From Gammaproteobacteria bacterium (lineage in GTDB: Bacteria > Pseudomonadota > Gammaproteobacteria > Xanthomonadales > Wenzhouxiangellaceae): a DNA stretch of 64,000 nucleotides. The translations under genes and the position numbers were made by a program. The notes beneath the pieces are model-generated. The model was not told the origin of the DNA. It did not search any database and saw only the letters and a list, made by a program, of their open reading frames with translations. Below, piece after piece: positions 26,393 through 39,779 of the stretch (the first letter of the stretch is position 1; each line of letters begins with the position of its first letter). The stretch lies in assembly GCA_003565625.1 (NCBI GenBank), contig PXBD01000044.1, positions 1-64,000 on the forward strand, given 5' to 3'.

Positions 26393-28552
26393 ATGGACGT
26401 CTCCCACTTACTCGACGAACTCAACGACGCCCAGCGCCAGGCGGTGACGGCAGAGGACGGGCATTTGCTGGTGCTGGCCGGCGCCGGTTCCGGCAAGACC
26501 CGGGTGCTGGTGCATCGCATTGCCTGGCTGATCCAGGTTCATCATGTTTCGCCCATGAGCCTGCTGGCGGTCACCTTCACCAACAAGGCGGCCGGCGAGA
26601 TGCGCGGGCGGGTCGGGCGCCTGCTCGACATTCGTCCGGACGGTCTCTGGATCGGGACTTTTCATGGTATCTGCCATCGCCTGCTGCGCATGCATGCAGC
26701 CGAAGTGGGGCTGTCCGACACCTTCCAGATCCTCGACTCGGAGGATCAGTTTCGGCTGGTCCGGCGCGTCATGCGTGAGCTGGAAATCGATGAGAGCGAG
26801 CATCCGCCACGCCAGGTTCAGGGCTTTATCAATCACCACAAGGACGAAGGCCGGCGACCGGGCCAGATCGAGCACTTCGACCGCAGCTTTCAGTCGCGCC
26901 AGGTGGAAATCTACCAGCGGTACCAGGATTACTGCGAACGCTCCGGCCTGGTTGACTTCGCCGAGTTGCTGCTGCGCACGGTCGAGTTGCTGCGCGATCA
27001 CCCCGAGCGTCGCGCCCACTATCAAGCGCGGTTCGGTCACATCCTGATCGACGAGTTTCAGGACACCAACACCCTGCAATACGCCCTGGTGCGGCTGCTG
27101 GCCGGAGACGGTAATCGTCTGTTCGTGGTTGGCGATGACGACCAGTCAATCTACGGCTGGCGCGGTGCCCGGGTCGAAAACGTCGCCCACTACAACCGCG
27201 ACTTCCAGCCCGAGATGATCCGCCTCGAGCAGAACTACCGCTCCACCCGCACCATCCTCGAAGCCGCCAACCAGGTCATCAACCATAACGACGACCGCAT
27301 GGGCAAGAGCCTTTGGACCGAAGGCGAGCAGGGCGAACCAATCCGCTTGTTTTCGGCCTACAACGCCGAGGAAGAGGCCGAGTTCGTGATCGCCCGGATT
27401 CAGGACTGGATCGTCCAGGGCGGTCGCCCGTCCGATGGGGCCGTACTGTACCGCTCCAACGCCCAGTCGCGCCTGTTCGAGCAAGCGCTGTTGCGCGAGG
27501 ACATTCCTTACCGCGTGTACGGGGGTCTGCGCTTCTTCGAGCGGGCCGAAATCAAGGACGCCATGGCCTACCTGCGGCTGATGCACAACCCGCACGACGA
27601 CACCGCCTTCGAACGCGTGGTCAATGTGCCGGCACGCGGCATCGGCGAGCAAACGGTCAACCGGATCCGCGAGCACGCCCGTGCCCATGGACAATCGCTC
27701 GGTCAGGCCGCCACCGAAATGGTGGCTCAGGGAGGGCTGGCCGCGCGCGCCGGCTCGGCCGTGGGCGGCTTCCTGCAGCTGATTGATCAACTCACCACAG
27801 CCCGGCCGGAAACCGATCTGGCCGGCGCGGTTCGGATCGTGGTCAAGCAAACCGGGCTGGTCGCCTGGTACCAGAAACGGGAACCCGCCGACCGGGCCGA
27901 GGCGCGCGAGGAGAACCTGGCCGAACTGGTGCGGGCCGCGGAGGGTTTCGACCAGCCATTCGAGGACGAGCAGGCAGGCTTGAGCGTCATGGCCTCGTTC
28001 CTGTCGCAGGCCGCGCTCGAGGCCGGTGAACACCAGGCCGAGCGCTGGGAGGACTGCGTGCAGTTGATGACCTTGCACTCGGCCAAAGGCCTGGAGTTTC
28101 CGCTGGTGTTTCTGGCCGGCATGGAAGAAGGCCTGTTCCCGCATCAAAAGTCGATCGAGGAGCCGGGCCGCCTGGCCGAAGAGCGCCGTCTATGCTACGT
28201 CGGCATGACCCGCGCCATGCAGCGCCTGTATGTCACTCATGCCGAGTCGCGCCAGACCTATGGTCAGACCAACTTCTCGCGTCCATCGCGTTTTCTCAAC
28301 GAGATTCCGGCGGAATTGATCGAGTCCATCCGCTCCAGCTTCCGCGTCGGGTCCGCTCATAGCGACCGCCCGGTCGCCGAGGACGCCGGCGGGTTTGGCC
28401 TGGGTGCGGCCGTGCGCCACAGCCGGTTCGGATTCGGAACCGTTGTCAGCCTGGAAGGGCAGGGCCCGAATGCTCGCATCCAGGTCAATTTCGAGCAGGC
28501 CGGCAGCAAATGGCTGGTCCTGGCGTACGCGAACCTTGAACTCGTCGCCTGA
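26393..28552 (+). CDS. uvrD: DNA helicase II
   Basis: Superfamily 1A 3'-5' helicase for nucleotide excision and mismatch repair. The 719-residue product has Walker A AGAGSGKTRV (near residue 30), DEFQDTN, VVGDDDQSIYGWRGA, NYRST, TLHSAKGLEF and CYVGMTRA, so all helicase motifs are intact. The C-terminal end (about 655-719, FGLGAAVRHSRFGFGTV) is the Tudor-like domain that in E. coli UvrD contacts RNA polymerase, which favours UvrD over Rep. It lies between two short repeat copies (26353 and 28575). Confidence 0.95.
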   Translation: MDVSHLLDELNDAQRQAVTAEDGHLLVLAGAGSGKTRVLVHRIAWLIQVHHVSPMSLLAVTFTNKAAGEMRGRVGRLLDIRPDGLWIGTFHGICHRLLRMHAAEVGLSDTFQILDSEDQFRLVRRVMRELEIDESEHPPRQVQGFINHHKDEGRRPGQIEHFDRSFQSRQVEIYQRYQDYCERSGLVDFAELLLRTVELLRDHPERRAHYQARFGHILIDEFQDTNTLQYALVRLLAGDGNRLFVVGDDDQSIYGWRGARVENVAHYNRDFQPEMIRLEQNYRSTRTILEAANQVINHNDDRMGKSLWTEGEQGEPIRLFSAYNAEEEAEFVIARIQDWIVQGGRPSDGAVLYRSNAQSRLFEQALLREDIPYRVYGGLRFFERAEIKDAMAYLRLMHNPHDDTAFERVVNVPARGIGEQTVNRIREHARAHGQSLGQAATEMVAQGGLAARAGSAVGGFLQLIDQLTTARPETDLAGAVRIVVKQTGLVAWYQKREPADRAEAREENLAELVRAAEGFDQPFEDEQAGLSVMASFLSQAALEAGEHQAERWEDCVQLMTLHSAKGLEFPLVFLAGMEEGLFPHQKSIEEPGRLAEERRLCYVGMTRAMQRLYVTHAESRQTYGQTNFSRPSRFLNEIPAELIESIRSSFRVGSAHSDRPVAEDAGGFGLGAAVRHSRFGFGTVVSLEGQGPNARIQVNFEQAGSKWLVLAYANLELVA

Positions 28553-28574
28553 GGCGGCGTGGCTGGAAGAGCCG

Positions 28575-28606
28575 GCAACCGCGAATGAACGCCGATGACT
28601 GCAGAT
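28575..28606 (+). repeat. degenerate single copy of the GATGAACGC repeat (copy D)
   Basis: AACCGCGAATGAACGCCGAT followed by GACTGCAGAT is a decayed copy of the repeat end seen at 1801 and 17674. It lies in the short gap between uvrD and pyrF. With copy C it flanks uvrD in outward-facing orientation. Confidence 0.55.
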
Positions 28607-28653
28607 CAACACCGGTTTTGCCTTTCGATGGTGAAATCACAAGGAATCCAATC

Positions 28654-29379
28654 ATGACCCATAGCCACTGGCACAAGAACATCCCCGAACGCGAACGCCT
28701 GATCTTCGCCCTCGATGTCCCCGACCCGGACCGGGCCATGCAGCTGATCGAACAACTGGACGACTCGGTCGTGTTCTACAAGTTGGGCCTGGAAATGTTC
28801 CTCAGTGGAGCCTACTTCGAACTGAGCGCGGAACTGAAACGACGGGGCAAGCGCGTTTTTGCCGATCTGAAACTGTTCGACATCCCGGCCACCGTCGGCC
28901 GAGCCGTGGCCCAACTGGCCCGCCTCGAGGTCGACTTCCTGACCGTGCACGGCAACGATGCCATGCTCAAAGCCGCCGTTGCCGAGCGCGGCAGCACCGG
29001 CATCCTGGCGGTCACTGCGCTGACCAGCCTGGACCGCGGCGACCTGGACGATCTGGGTTTTGCCTGTGACGTGGAGGCTCTGGTGCTTTCACGGGCCCAA
29101 CGCGCGCTGGCGATCGGCTGCGCCGGGGTTGTCTCGTCTGGACTGGAGGCCAAGGCGCTGCGAACCGGCGTTGATCACGGCCTGGTGGTGGTGTGCCCCG
29201 GGATTCGTCCGGTGGATAACCAGGGCGGAGATCAGAAGCGCACACTATCGGCCGCCGAAGCCTTCCGGGCCGGGGCCGATTACATCGTGGTCGGGCGCCC
29301 GATTCGAGATGCCGGCGATCCACACCAGGCCGCCGAAAACCTGCAACAAGAGATTTCACGGTTTTTCAGCATGTTATGA
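28654..29379 (+). CDS. pyrF: orotidine 5'-phosphate decarboxylase
   Basis: Last step of UMP synthesis. The 241-residue product has the TIM-barrel start LIFALDVPD, the catalytic DxKxxD in ADLKLFDIPATV (near residues 67-78) and the phosphate-binding GADYIVVGRPI at the end. AAGGA (28641-28645) fits ATG 28654; an in-frame ATG at 28585 lies inside the repeat remnant and is rejected. It ends at the start of an AT-rich stretch that leads into a candidate small RNA and a strong terminator. Confidence 0.95.
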   Translation: MTHSHWHKNIPERERLIFALDVPDPDRAMQLIEQLDDSVVFYKLGLEMFLSGAYFELSAELKRRGKRVFADLKLFDIPATVGRAVAQLARLEVDFLTVHGNDAMLKAAVAERGSTGILAVTALTSLDRGDLDDLGFACDVEALVLSRAQRALAIGCAGVVSSGLEAKALRTGVDHGLVVVCPGIRPVDNQGGDQKRTLSAAEAFRAGADYIVVGRPIRDAGDPHQAAENLQQEISRFFSML

Positions 29380-29395
29380 TTTTTATATAAATCAC

Positions 29396-29424
29396 TTGAT
29401 TACTTTACATCTTTAACTTACTAT
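29396..29424 (+). promoter_or_regulatory. candidate promoter for a small RNA
   Basis: TTGATT (29396-29401), 17-bp spacer, TACTAT (29419-29424), within an AT-rich island unlike the rest of the window. Predicted start is near 29431. There is no protein-coding gene between here and the terminator at 29523. Confidence 0.5.
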
Positions 29425-29430
29425 TATCCA

Positions 29431-29553
29431 TGAGGTTTACATCGCACTGTAACTCTCGCTCAACAATCAACCAGTGGCCGCGTTTACCGACCCGAGCCAC
29501 ATTACCGGTCTCGACCGGCTGCGGGCGCTTCGGAATGGAAGCGCCCTTTTTTT
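29431..29553 (+). ncRNA. candidate intergenic small RNA (pyrF-plsB)
   Basis: The predicted transcript of about 123 bases runs from the promoter at 29396-29424 to the T-tract at 29553. Its 3' half can fold as two adjacent hairpins: CCGGT-CTCG-ACCGG, then GGGCGCTT-CGGAATGG-AAGCGCCC followed by seven Ts. The 5' part is largely unstructured and holds no convincing open reading frame with a ribosome-binding site. It does not match tRNA, 4.5S, 6S or tmRNA in any way I recognise. It could also be only the 3' end of the pyrF message plus a terminator. Confidence 0.45.
29523..29553 (+). terminator. intrinsic terminator between pyrF and plsB
   Basis: A perfect 8-bp stem GGGCGCTT (29523-29530) / AAGCGCCC (29539-29546) with an 8-base loop, followed by TTTTTTT (29547-29553). 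It ends transcription from pyrF and the candidate small RNA ahead of the plsB promoter. One of the clearest intrinsic terminators in the window. Confidence 0.9.
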
Positions 29554-29566
29554 GCCCATTACCGGC

Positions 29567-29596
29567 TTGGTCGGAGAAAACGGGCGGTGGTACACT
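29567..29596 (+). promoter_or_regulatory. plsB promoter
   Basis: TTGGTC (29567-29572), 18-bp spacer, TACACT (29591-29596). Predicted start is near 29603, about 20 bases before ATG 29624. It lies just past the intrinsic terminator at 29523, which supports an independent plsB transcript. Confidence 0.6.
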
Positions 29597-29623
29597 CCGG
29601 GCTCTTTTCCGGTCGCAAACTCG

Positions 29624-32137
29624 ATGCCCGAGCAAAGCCGCCTTCGCCGTTTGGGCGTGAGCCTGTATTCAGCCTGGCTGGGGCTGTTGCGCTGGCTGCT
29701 CCATCTGTGGGTGCGCAGCACGATCGTGCCTGAAGACCTCTCGGAACTCGGACTCGACCCCGAACGCCCTACCTTCTACGTTCTTGATACCTACGCCCTG
29801 AGTTCACTGCTGATTGCCGACCAGATCTGCCGGGATCAGGGCTGGCATCGTCCCGCACGACCCTTCCGCGCAGGCAAGATCGAACTGACCCGAAGCTACG
29901 GTGCCCATCGGCGCTACCGGGGGTTGCTGATTCGCAGTCTGGAACGGCGCAGACACTCGGCCATGCTCAGGCACCTGCTGGATCTGGCCGAGATCAGCGA
30001 CGCCGAACCAAACGGGATCCAGATTGTGCCGGTTTCGGTGCTGATCGGACGTGCACCTGACAACGAGGACGGGTTTTTCAAGATCCTGTTTTCCGAGAAC
30101 TGGGACCTGGGTGGACGGCTGCGGCGGCTGTTCTCGACCCTGGTCAACGGGCGTGCCACGCTGGTGCAGTTCGGCCAGCCGGTGCTGCTCGATGACATCC
30201 TCGCGCAAAGCCCCGGCAATGGCCAGGCGCTGGCCAAACTGAGCCGAATCCTCCGGGTCCACTTCAAGCGAACACGAACCGCGGCCATCGGGCCGGACCG
30301 ATCACATCGCCGCACCCTGGTCGAGACCGTAATCAACAGCCCGGCCGTGGAGGAGGCAGTCGCTGCCAAGGCGCGCAAGGACGGGATCTCGCAGGTCAAG
30401 GCGCAGGCCATGGCGCGCGGGTACGCGCGCGAAATTGCCGCCGACTATTCCTACACGGTCGTGCGCATCTGCGACATGCTGCTGACCTGGTTCTGGAACC
30501 GGATCTATCGCGGCGTCGAGGTCAAACATTTCCGCCAGTTCCGGGAAAATTCGGCCGGCAACGAGGTCATCTACGTACCCTGCCACCGCAGCCACATCGA
30601 CTACTTGCTGCTCAGCTACCTGCTCTACCACCGCGGGTTTGTTCCGCCCCATATCGCGGCCGGCGTCAACCTCAACATGCCGCTGATCGGCGGTCTGCTG
30701 CGACGCGGGGGCGCGTTTTTCCTGCGCCGCTCGTTCCGCTCGCAGCCGCTCTACGCCGCCGTATTCAACCAGTATGTCGCGCTGATTCTCAGCCGCGGCG
30801 TAGCGCTGGAATACTTCATCGAAGGGACACGGTCACGCACCGGCAGGCTGCTGCCACCGCGCGCGGGCATGCTGTCGATTACGGTTCGCGCCTTTCTGCG
30901 TTCTCAGAATCGGCCGATCCTGTTCCAGCCGGTCTACATCGGCTATGAACGCCTGGCCGAAGGGAACGCCTATATCTCGGAGCTTTCCGGCCAGCAGAAA
31001 AAGCCGGAGTCCTTGTCTGACCTGCGCAATCTGGTCAACATCCTGCGCAAGAACTACGGCGAAGTCACGGTCAGTTTCGGCGAGCCGGTGAGACTGAACC
31101 AACTGCTGGAACAACATGACCCGGACTGGGCCCAGCGCCCCTACGACGTCGACAGCAAGCCGCCGTGGCTCTCCGGCCTGGTAGACGACCTGGCCGGACA
31201 GATCATGGTCAACATCAATCGCAGTTCCCACGTCAACCCGATCAATCTGCTGTCGATCGCGTTGCTCGCCAGCCGCAAGCAGGCGCTGGACGAAGGCGAT
31301 CTTGGCCGCCTGCTCGGCCTGCTGAAAGGATTGGTTGGCGGGCTGCAATACTCCGATCGAGTCACGGTGACCGCCATGCCGCCAGAGCAGATCATCGAAT
31401 ACGGCCTGCAAATGGGGCTGGTCGAGCGGCACGTGCACCGGCTTGGCAGCATCATTCGCACCGACGCGACTACCGCGGTACTCCTGACCTATTTCCGCAA
31501 TAATTCGGCGCACCTGCTCGCGATGAGCGCATGGATCGCTTGCTGTTTTCTCAACGTCCAGAGAGTTCACCGGTCGCGCCTAAAGGCGCTGACAGCCACC
31601 GTGTATCCGTTTCTGCGACGCGAACTGTTTCTGCCCTGGACGCTGGACGGCCTCGACGAGGTGGTTGACCATACCGCCGACCTGATGGTCGAACTGGGCC
31701 TGCTGCGACAGTCGCAGGACCGTTTGCAGCGCCCGCCCGGCGGCAGCAATGAAACCTACTACCTGCGCCTGCTGGCCAACACCATGGTCCAGACCTTCGA
31801 GCGCTATTTCATTACCGTATCCATTCTGGCCAAGAACGGCTCAGGCCACCTGACCCGGGCGCAGCTGGAGCAGCTGTGTATTCTCTCCGCGCAGCGTATT
31901 TCCTTGCTGCATCAGTTCGAGGCACCGGAATTTTCCGACCGGACGTTGTTCAAGCAGTTCATTGAATCGCTAACCGAATCCGGCGTGCTCGGCCGCGACG
32001 ATAATGGCCGGCTGATATTCGATCAGCGCCTGCAGGAGTTCGCCCGGGATGCGCGCCTGATTCTTGACAAGGAAGTCCGTCACGCCATCATCCAGGTCAC
32101 CCCGGAGGTCCTGGAGCTCGAGCAACCGTCGTCATGA
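29624..32137 (+). CDS. plsB: glycerol-3-phosphate 1-O-acyltransferase
   Basis: Inner-membrane enzyme that starts phospholipid synthesis by acylating glycerol-3-phosphate. The 837-residue product carries the four acyltransferase blocks: HRSHIDYLL (HX4D), GAFFLRRSF, FIEGTRSRTG and ILFQPVYIGYERL, around residues 320-440. The length matches the E. coli enzyme (about 807). ATG 29624 is chosen because the promoter and terminator lie just upstream; the frame stays open back to 29474 through the terminator, and that extension is rejected. A DUF465 gene converges on it 10 bases downstream. Confidence 0.95.
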   Translation: MPEQSRLRRLGVSLYSAWLGLLRWLLHLWVRSTIVPEDLSELGLDPERPTFYVLDTYALSSLLIADQICRDQGWHRPARPFRAGKIELTRSYGAHRRYRGLLIRSLERRRHSAMLRHLLDLAEISDAEPNGIQIVPVSVLIGRAPDNEDGFFKILFSENWDLGGRLRRLFSTLVNGRATLVQFGQPVLLDDILAQSPGNGQALAKLSRILRVHFKRTRTAAIGPDRSHRRTLVETVINSPAVEEAVAAKARKDGISQVKAQAMARGYAREIAADYSYTVVRICDMLLTWFWNRIYRGVEVKHFRQFRENSAGNEVIYVPCHRSHIDYLLLSYLLYHRGFVPPHIAAGVNLNMPLIGGLLRRGGAFFLRRSFRSQPLYAAVFNQYVALILSRGVALEYFIEGTRSRTGRLLPPRAGMLSITVRAFLRSQNRPILFQPVYIGYERLAEGNAYISELSGQQKKPESLSDLRNLVNILRKNYGEVTVSFGEPVRLNQLLEQHDPDWAQRPYDVDSKPPWLSGLVDDLAGQIMVNINRSSHVNPINLLSIALLASRKQALDEGDLGRLLGLLKGLVGGLQYSDRVTVTAMPPEQIIEYGLQMGLVERHVHRLGSIIRTDATTAVLLTYFRNNSAHLLAMSAWIACCFLNVQRVHRSRLKALTATVYPFLRRELFLPWTLDGLDEVVDHTADLMVELGLLRQSQDRLQRPPGGSNETYYLRLLANTMVQTFERYFITVSILAKNGSGHLTRAQLEQLCILSAQRISLLHQFEAPEFSDRTLFKQFIESLTESGVLGRDDNGRLIFDQRLQEFARDARLILDKEVRHAIIQVTPEVLELEQPSS

Positions 32138-32147
32138 CCCAAACCCC

Positions 32148-32351
32148 TTAGGCGTCGAGGTCAGGAATCAGCTTGCTCTCCCAGTAAGAAATCTGATCCC
32201 GCAGGCGCAGCTTGCGTTTCTTCATTCGGCGAAGTTGAAGCTGGTCGATCGACGGGGTTTCGGCCAGGTGGGCAATCGCGCGGTCGAGGTCACGATGCTC
32301 TTGGCGCAAACCCATCAGGTGGGACTGGATCGAGGTGTGTTGTTCGGTCAA
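32148..32351 (-). CDS. DUF465/YdcH-family small helical protein
   Basis: A 67-residue, highly charged helical protein with the family pattern LRQEHRDLDRAIAHL followed by LRRMKKRKLRLRDQI. Such proteins are widespread in proteobacteria but lack an assigned function. The proposed start is TTG at 32351; an in-frame stop lies two codons upstream, and the next ATG (32315) would remove twelve residues, so the N-terminus is uncertain. It lies downstream of the ATP synthase operon on the same strand, 170 bases after atpC, and converges with plsB. Confidence 0.8.
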   Translation of the reverse strand: MTEQHTSIQSHLMGLRQEHRDLDRAIAHLAETPSIDQLQLRRMKKRKLRLRDQISYWESKLIPDLDA

Positions 32352-32374
32352 AAGCTAACCCCGTTTCCCGTGTA

Positions 32375-32391
32375 GAGCCGCATCGGCTCTC
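32375..32391. repeat. perfect short hairpin between atpC and the DUF465 gene
   Basis: AGAGCCG-CAT-CGGCTCT, a 7-bp perfect palindrome with a three-base loop. No T-tract follows on the minus strand, so it is not a classical intrinsic terminator, but it could stabilise the 3' end of the ATP synthase message. Nearby, 32482-32520 holds about three imperfect copies of a 12-base CAATTGCCCCGA-like unit on the plus strand. Nothing else is seen in this 170-base gap. Confidence 0.5.
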
Positions 32392-32521
32392 GCCGCCCCG
32401 AACGGCACGAACCGGGCCGGCGCGGCCTCATCACCCGACCGGATTCGGGCAGGCTGCGGCATTGCGACGCCAGGCGGCTAGACCATTGCCCCGACAATTG
32501 CCCCAACAATCGTCCCGACAC

Positions 32522-32947
32522 TCAGCGCTTGAGCTGCTTGCGGAAGCGCTCCAGTGCGGCCAGCTGGGCCATGGCCTGGGCCAGCTGGGCCTGGGCCTGG
32601 GCCACTTCCATGCCGGCGGAGCGATCGGCGATGGCACGCTCGGCTTCTTCCTTGGCCTTCAGTGCCGCCGACTCGTCCAGATCTCCGGCGCGCTGGGCCG
32701 TGTCGGACAACACGGTGACGACCTGCGGCTGGATCTCGAGCAGCCCGCCAGAAATAAAGTAGAACTCTTCGCCGCCTTCCGGGAGCAGCACCCGGACCTG
32801 GCCGGGACGCAATCTTGTCAACAGCGGTGCGTGGCGCGGTGCAATACCCAGATCGCCCTCTTCACCGGGCACAACGACCATGGTCGCACTGCCCGAGAAA
32901 ATCTCCGCCTCGGCACTGACGATGTCGCAATGGATGGTGGATGCCAT
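32522..32947 (-). CDS. atpC: ATP synthase epsilon subunit
   Basis: Central-stalk subunit of F1, which couples rotation to catalysis and can inhibit ATP hydrolysis. The 141-residue product has the N-terminal beta-sandwich (VSAEAEIFSGSATMVVVPG, then GDLGIAPRHAPLLTRL) and the C-terminal helical hairpin rich in Ala/Gln. The length is usual (about 140). Last gene of the nine-gene operon, 30 bases after atpD. The glmU gene that often follows atpC elsewhere is not here. Confidence 0.96.
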   Translation of the reverse strand: MASTIHCDIVSAEAEIFSGSATMVVVPGEEGDLGIAPRHAPLLTRLRPGQVRVLLPEGGEEFYFISGGLLEIQPQVVTVLSDTAQRAGDLDESAALKAKEEAERAIADRSAGMEVAQAQAQLAQAMAQLAALERFRKQLKR

Positions 32948-32977
32948 GTCGTTATCCCGCGTTCAGGTGGAGCCGGA

Positions 32978-34438
<1,461 letters not shown>

Positions 34439-34447
34439 TCAAAGCGG

Positions 34448-35314
34448 TCATGAAACCGCAGAAGCACCACCCACGATTTCCGAAATCTCCTGGGTGATGG
34501 CAGCCTGGCGCGCCTTGTTGTACACCAGCCTGAGATCGTCGATAAGGTTGCTCGCATTATCCGATGCGCTCTTCATCGCCACCATGCGGGCGGCATGCTC
34601 GCTGGCCAGATTCTCCAGGGTAGCCTGGTACACCACCGACTCGATATAGCGAACCAGGAAATCATCCAGCAGTGACTCCGGGTCCGGCTCGTACAGGTAG
34701 TCCCAGTACTGATCAAAGCCTTCCTCTTCGGACGGCGGCAACGGCAGGAGTTGCTCTATCGTAACCTTCTGGGTCATGGTGTTGACAAAGCGGTTGTAGC
34801 ACAGGTGCAGGCGATCGAGCCGATGCTCGCGGAAATCATCGAGAACCACCTTGATGGCGCCAATGAGTTCTTCCAGGCGCGGCTTCTCGCCCAGATCCTG
34901 GGTGCTGGCCGAAACATCCACCTTCAGGCGGCGGAAAAACTGCGCGGCCTTGCGCCCGATGATGACCGTGGTGACCTCCACGCCCTGCTCCTGCCAGGCG
35001 CGAAACTCACCGAGAAGCTGGCGAAACATGTTGTTGTTCAACCCGCCGCACAGGCCCCGATCGGTAGCGACCACGATATAGCCTACGCGCTTGATCTCGT
35101 CGCGCCCCTCGCTAAACGGATGCGGGTTTTCCAGATTGGCGTGGGCAAGGTGCCCGATTACCTGGCGCATCATGCGTGCGTAGGGCCGCGAGGCCTGCAT
35201 CATGTCCTGGGCCTTGCGGATCTTGCTGGCCGAGACCATTTCCAGCGCCCGCGTCACCTTGCGGGTGTTCTGGACGCTCTTGATCTTGCCGACGATTTCC
35301 TTTGAGCCGCTCAT
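34448..35314 (-). CDS. atpG: ATP synthase gamma subunit
   Basis: Rotor shaft subunit of F1. The 288-residue product has the long N-terminal helix ([20 protein letters not shown], then [14 protein letters not shown]), the Rossmann-like central part ([18 protein letters not shown]) and the C-terminal helix with [12 protein letters not shown]. Length and both conserved ends match the family. It begins six bases after atpA, which points to cotranslation within the operon. Confidence 0.96.
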   Translation of the reverse strand: MSGSKEIVGKIKSVQNTRKVTRALEMVSASKIRKAQDMMQASRPYARMMRQVIGHLAHANLENPHPFSEGRDEIKRVGYIVVATDRGLCGGLNNNMFRQLLGEFRAWQEQGVEVTTVIIGRKAAQFFRRLKVDVSASTQDLGEKPRLEELIGAIKVVLDDFREHRLDRLHLCYNRFVNTMTQKVTIEQLLPLPPSEEEGFDQYWDYLYEPDPESLLDDFLVRYIESVVYQATLENLASEHAARMVAMKSASDNASNLIDDLRLVYNKARQAAITQEISEIVGGASAVS

Positions 35315-35320
35315 GATCGT

Positions 35321-36868
<1,548 letters not shown>

Positions 36869-36900
36869 GCTTGCAATCCTTGGAAAAATCGTTTCATATC

Positions 36901-37437
36901 TCAGGCGGCCACCTGGCGCGCCAGGCGCTCCAGCTGTCCCCGCACGCTGCCGTCAATCACCTGGTCCTGAGCCCGAATCACCGCGCCGCCGATCAGGGAG
37001 GCATCCACCTCCACTTCCAGATCGACTTCCCGGTCAAACCGCTTGCGCAAACGGTCGCTCAAGGCACCCCGTTCCTCTTCGCTCATCGGATGGGCCGAGG
37101 TAACCAGCACGTACACCCGAGCCTCGGCCTCACGGCGCAGTGCCTCGAACTGGGCATGAATATCCGGCAGCAGACTGAGCCGGCGATACGTGTTCAGTGT
37201 CTTCAGGAAATTGACGAACGGGTCATCAAAGCGATCGCCGCCGACGCTGGTAAACAAGTCGAGAACCTGCGCGCGCGTCAGGCGCGGGTTGTCGAGCAAT
37301 GCCAGCACCGCCTCGTCGAGCGCAACATGCGCGGCCACGGCCAGATTGCCGCTCCAGCGCTCCAGCGCAGCGCCTTCTTCGGCCGCCATGAAGGCAGCGC
37401 GCGCATAGGGTCTGGCCAGTGTGGTTCGATTCAGCAT
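36901..37437 (-). CDS. atpH: ATP synthase delta subunit
   Basis: Peripheral-stalk subunit that joins F1 to the b subunits. The 178-residue product starts [10 protein letters not shown] near its N-terminus and ends with the conserved [19 protein letters not shown] block. Length is usual (about 177). It begins 12 bases after atpF in the standard order. Confidence 0.95.
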   Translation of the reverse strand: MLNRTTLARPYARAAFMAAEEGAALERWSGNLAVAAHVALDEAVLALLDNPRLTRAQVLDLFTSVGGDRFDDPFVNFLKTLNTYRRLSLLPDIHAQFEALRREAEARVYVLVTSAHPMSEEERGALSDRLRKRFDREVDLEVEVDASLIGGAVIRAQDQVIDGSVRGQLERLARQVAA

Positions 37438-37449
37438 GGCCGGCCCCGA

Positions 37450-37923
37450 CTACAACTGTGCTGCCAGCTTATCGAGCAACTCGCGGTGAGCCTTGGCATC
37501 GATTTCCTTCTCGATGACCCTTCCGGCACCGGCCACGGCCAGCTCGGCCAGGCGCTCGCGCAGTGCTTCGCGCGCCTGGTTGGTGGCGAGCCGGATCTCG
37601 GCTTCGGCCGCGGCCACCTGGCGGTCTCGCTCGGCGACGGCGGATTGGCGAGCTTCCTCGACAATCTGGTTGCTGCGGGTACTCGCCTGCTCAATGATTT
37701 CACCGGCCTTGCGGCGCGCTTCGCGGAGGACTTCGTCGGCTTCGGCCTGGGCGCGGTCCAGCGCCTGCTCGGCCTGTTCCGAGTGGGCCAGGCCTTCGGC
37801 GATCTTCTGCCGGCGTTCTTCCATGGCCTGTGTCAACGGCGGCCAGACAAACTTCATGACCGCCCAGATGAAGACCAGGAAGGTTCCGGCCTGGCCGACC
37901 AGTGTCCAGATACTCGGTAGCAT
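37450..37923 (-). CDS. atpF: ATP synthase b subunit
   Basis: Peripheral-stalk subunit of F0. The 157-residue product has one N-terminal membrane helix (about 5-25, TLVGQAGTFLVFIWAVMKFVW) followed by the PPLTQAMEERRQKIAEGL turn and a long charged, alanine-rich helix that dimerises as a right-handed coiled coil. Length matches E. coli (156). There is a single b gene, so the stalk is probably a homodimer. Confidence 0.95.
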   Translation of the reverse strand: MLPSIWTLVGQAGTFLVFIWAVMKFVWPPLTQAMEERRQKIAEGLAHSEQAEQALDRAQAEADEVLREARRKAGEIIEQASTRSNQIVEEARQSAVAERDRQVAAAEAEIRLATNQAREALRERLAELAVAGAGRVIEKEIDAKAHRELLDKLAAQL

Positions 37924-37969
37924 AGGAGCGCCTTGCGTTCGTTAGCGTTTGGAAGACCTAGAGCCGGCG

Positions 37970-38281
<312 letters not shown>

Positions 38282-38338
38282 CTAAAGATGCCTTGTATGT
38301 AGAGCGAAAAGCGAAGTTAAAGAATCGACGGTTCTGTT

Positions 38339-39606
<1,268 letters not shown>

Positions 39607-39717
39607 GCATGCAGCCGACCGCAGTCCGGCCTGTACTCGTCACGGTTGAAGACTCCCAGCCTTCCTTGACTCGCCGGCTTGGCAAACCACCAGACCCGGA
39701 ACCCGCGAAGCCCGTGA

Positions 39718-39747
39718 AGTATAGCAGTCCGGTCATTGCCGCGGCAA
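39718..39747 (-). promoter_or_regulatory. ATP synthase operon promoter
   Basis: On the minus strand: TTGCCG (39742-39747), 18-bp spacer, TATACT (39718-39723). Predicted start is near 39711, about 105 bases before atpI. It lies in the 173-base gap between parB and atpI, the only sizeable gap ahead of the nine-gene operon. Confidence 0.65.
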
Positions 39748-39779
39748 GGAATCGGGCCGACTTCGTGGCATCAAAGGCC

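Noticed and set aside
29474-29623. Upstream extension of plsB
   Set aside because: It would translate through the intrinsic terminator and the plsB promoter; the conserved protein begins near 29624.
32375-32391. Hairpin after atpC as an intrinsic terminator
   Set aside because: The stem is perfect but no T-tract follows in the direction of the operon; kept only as a short repeat.
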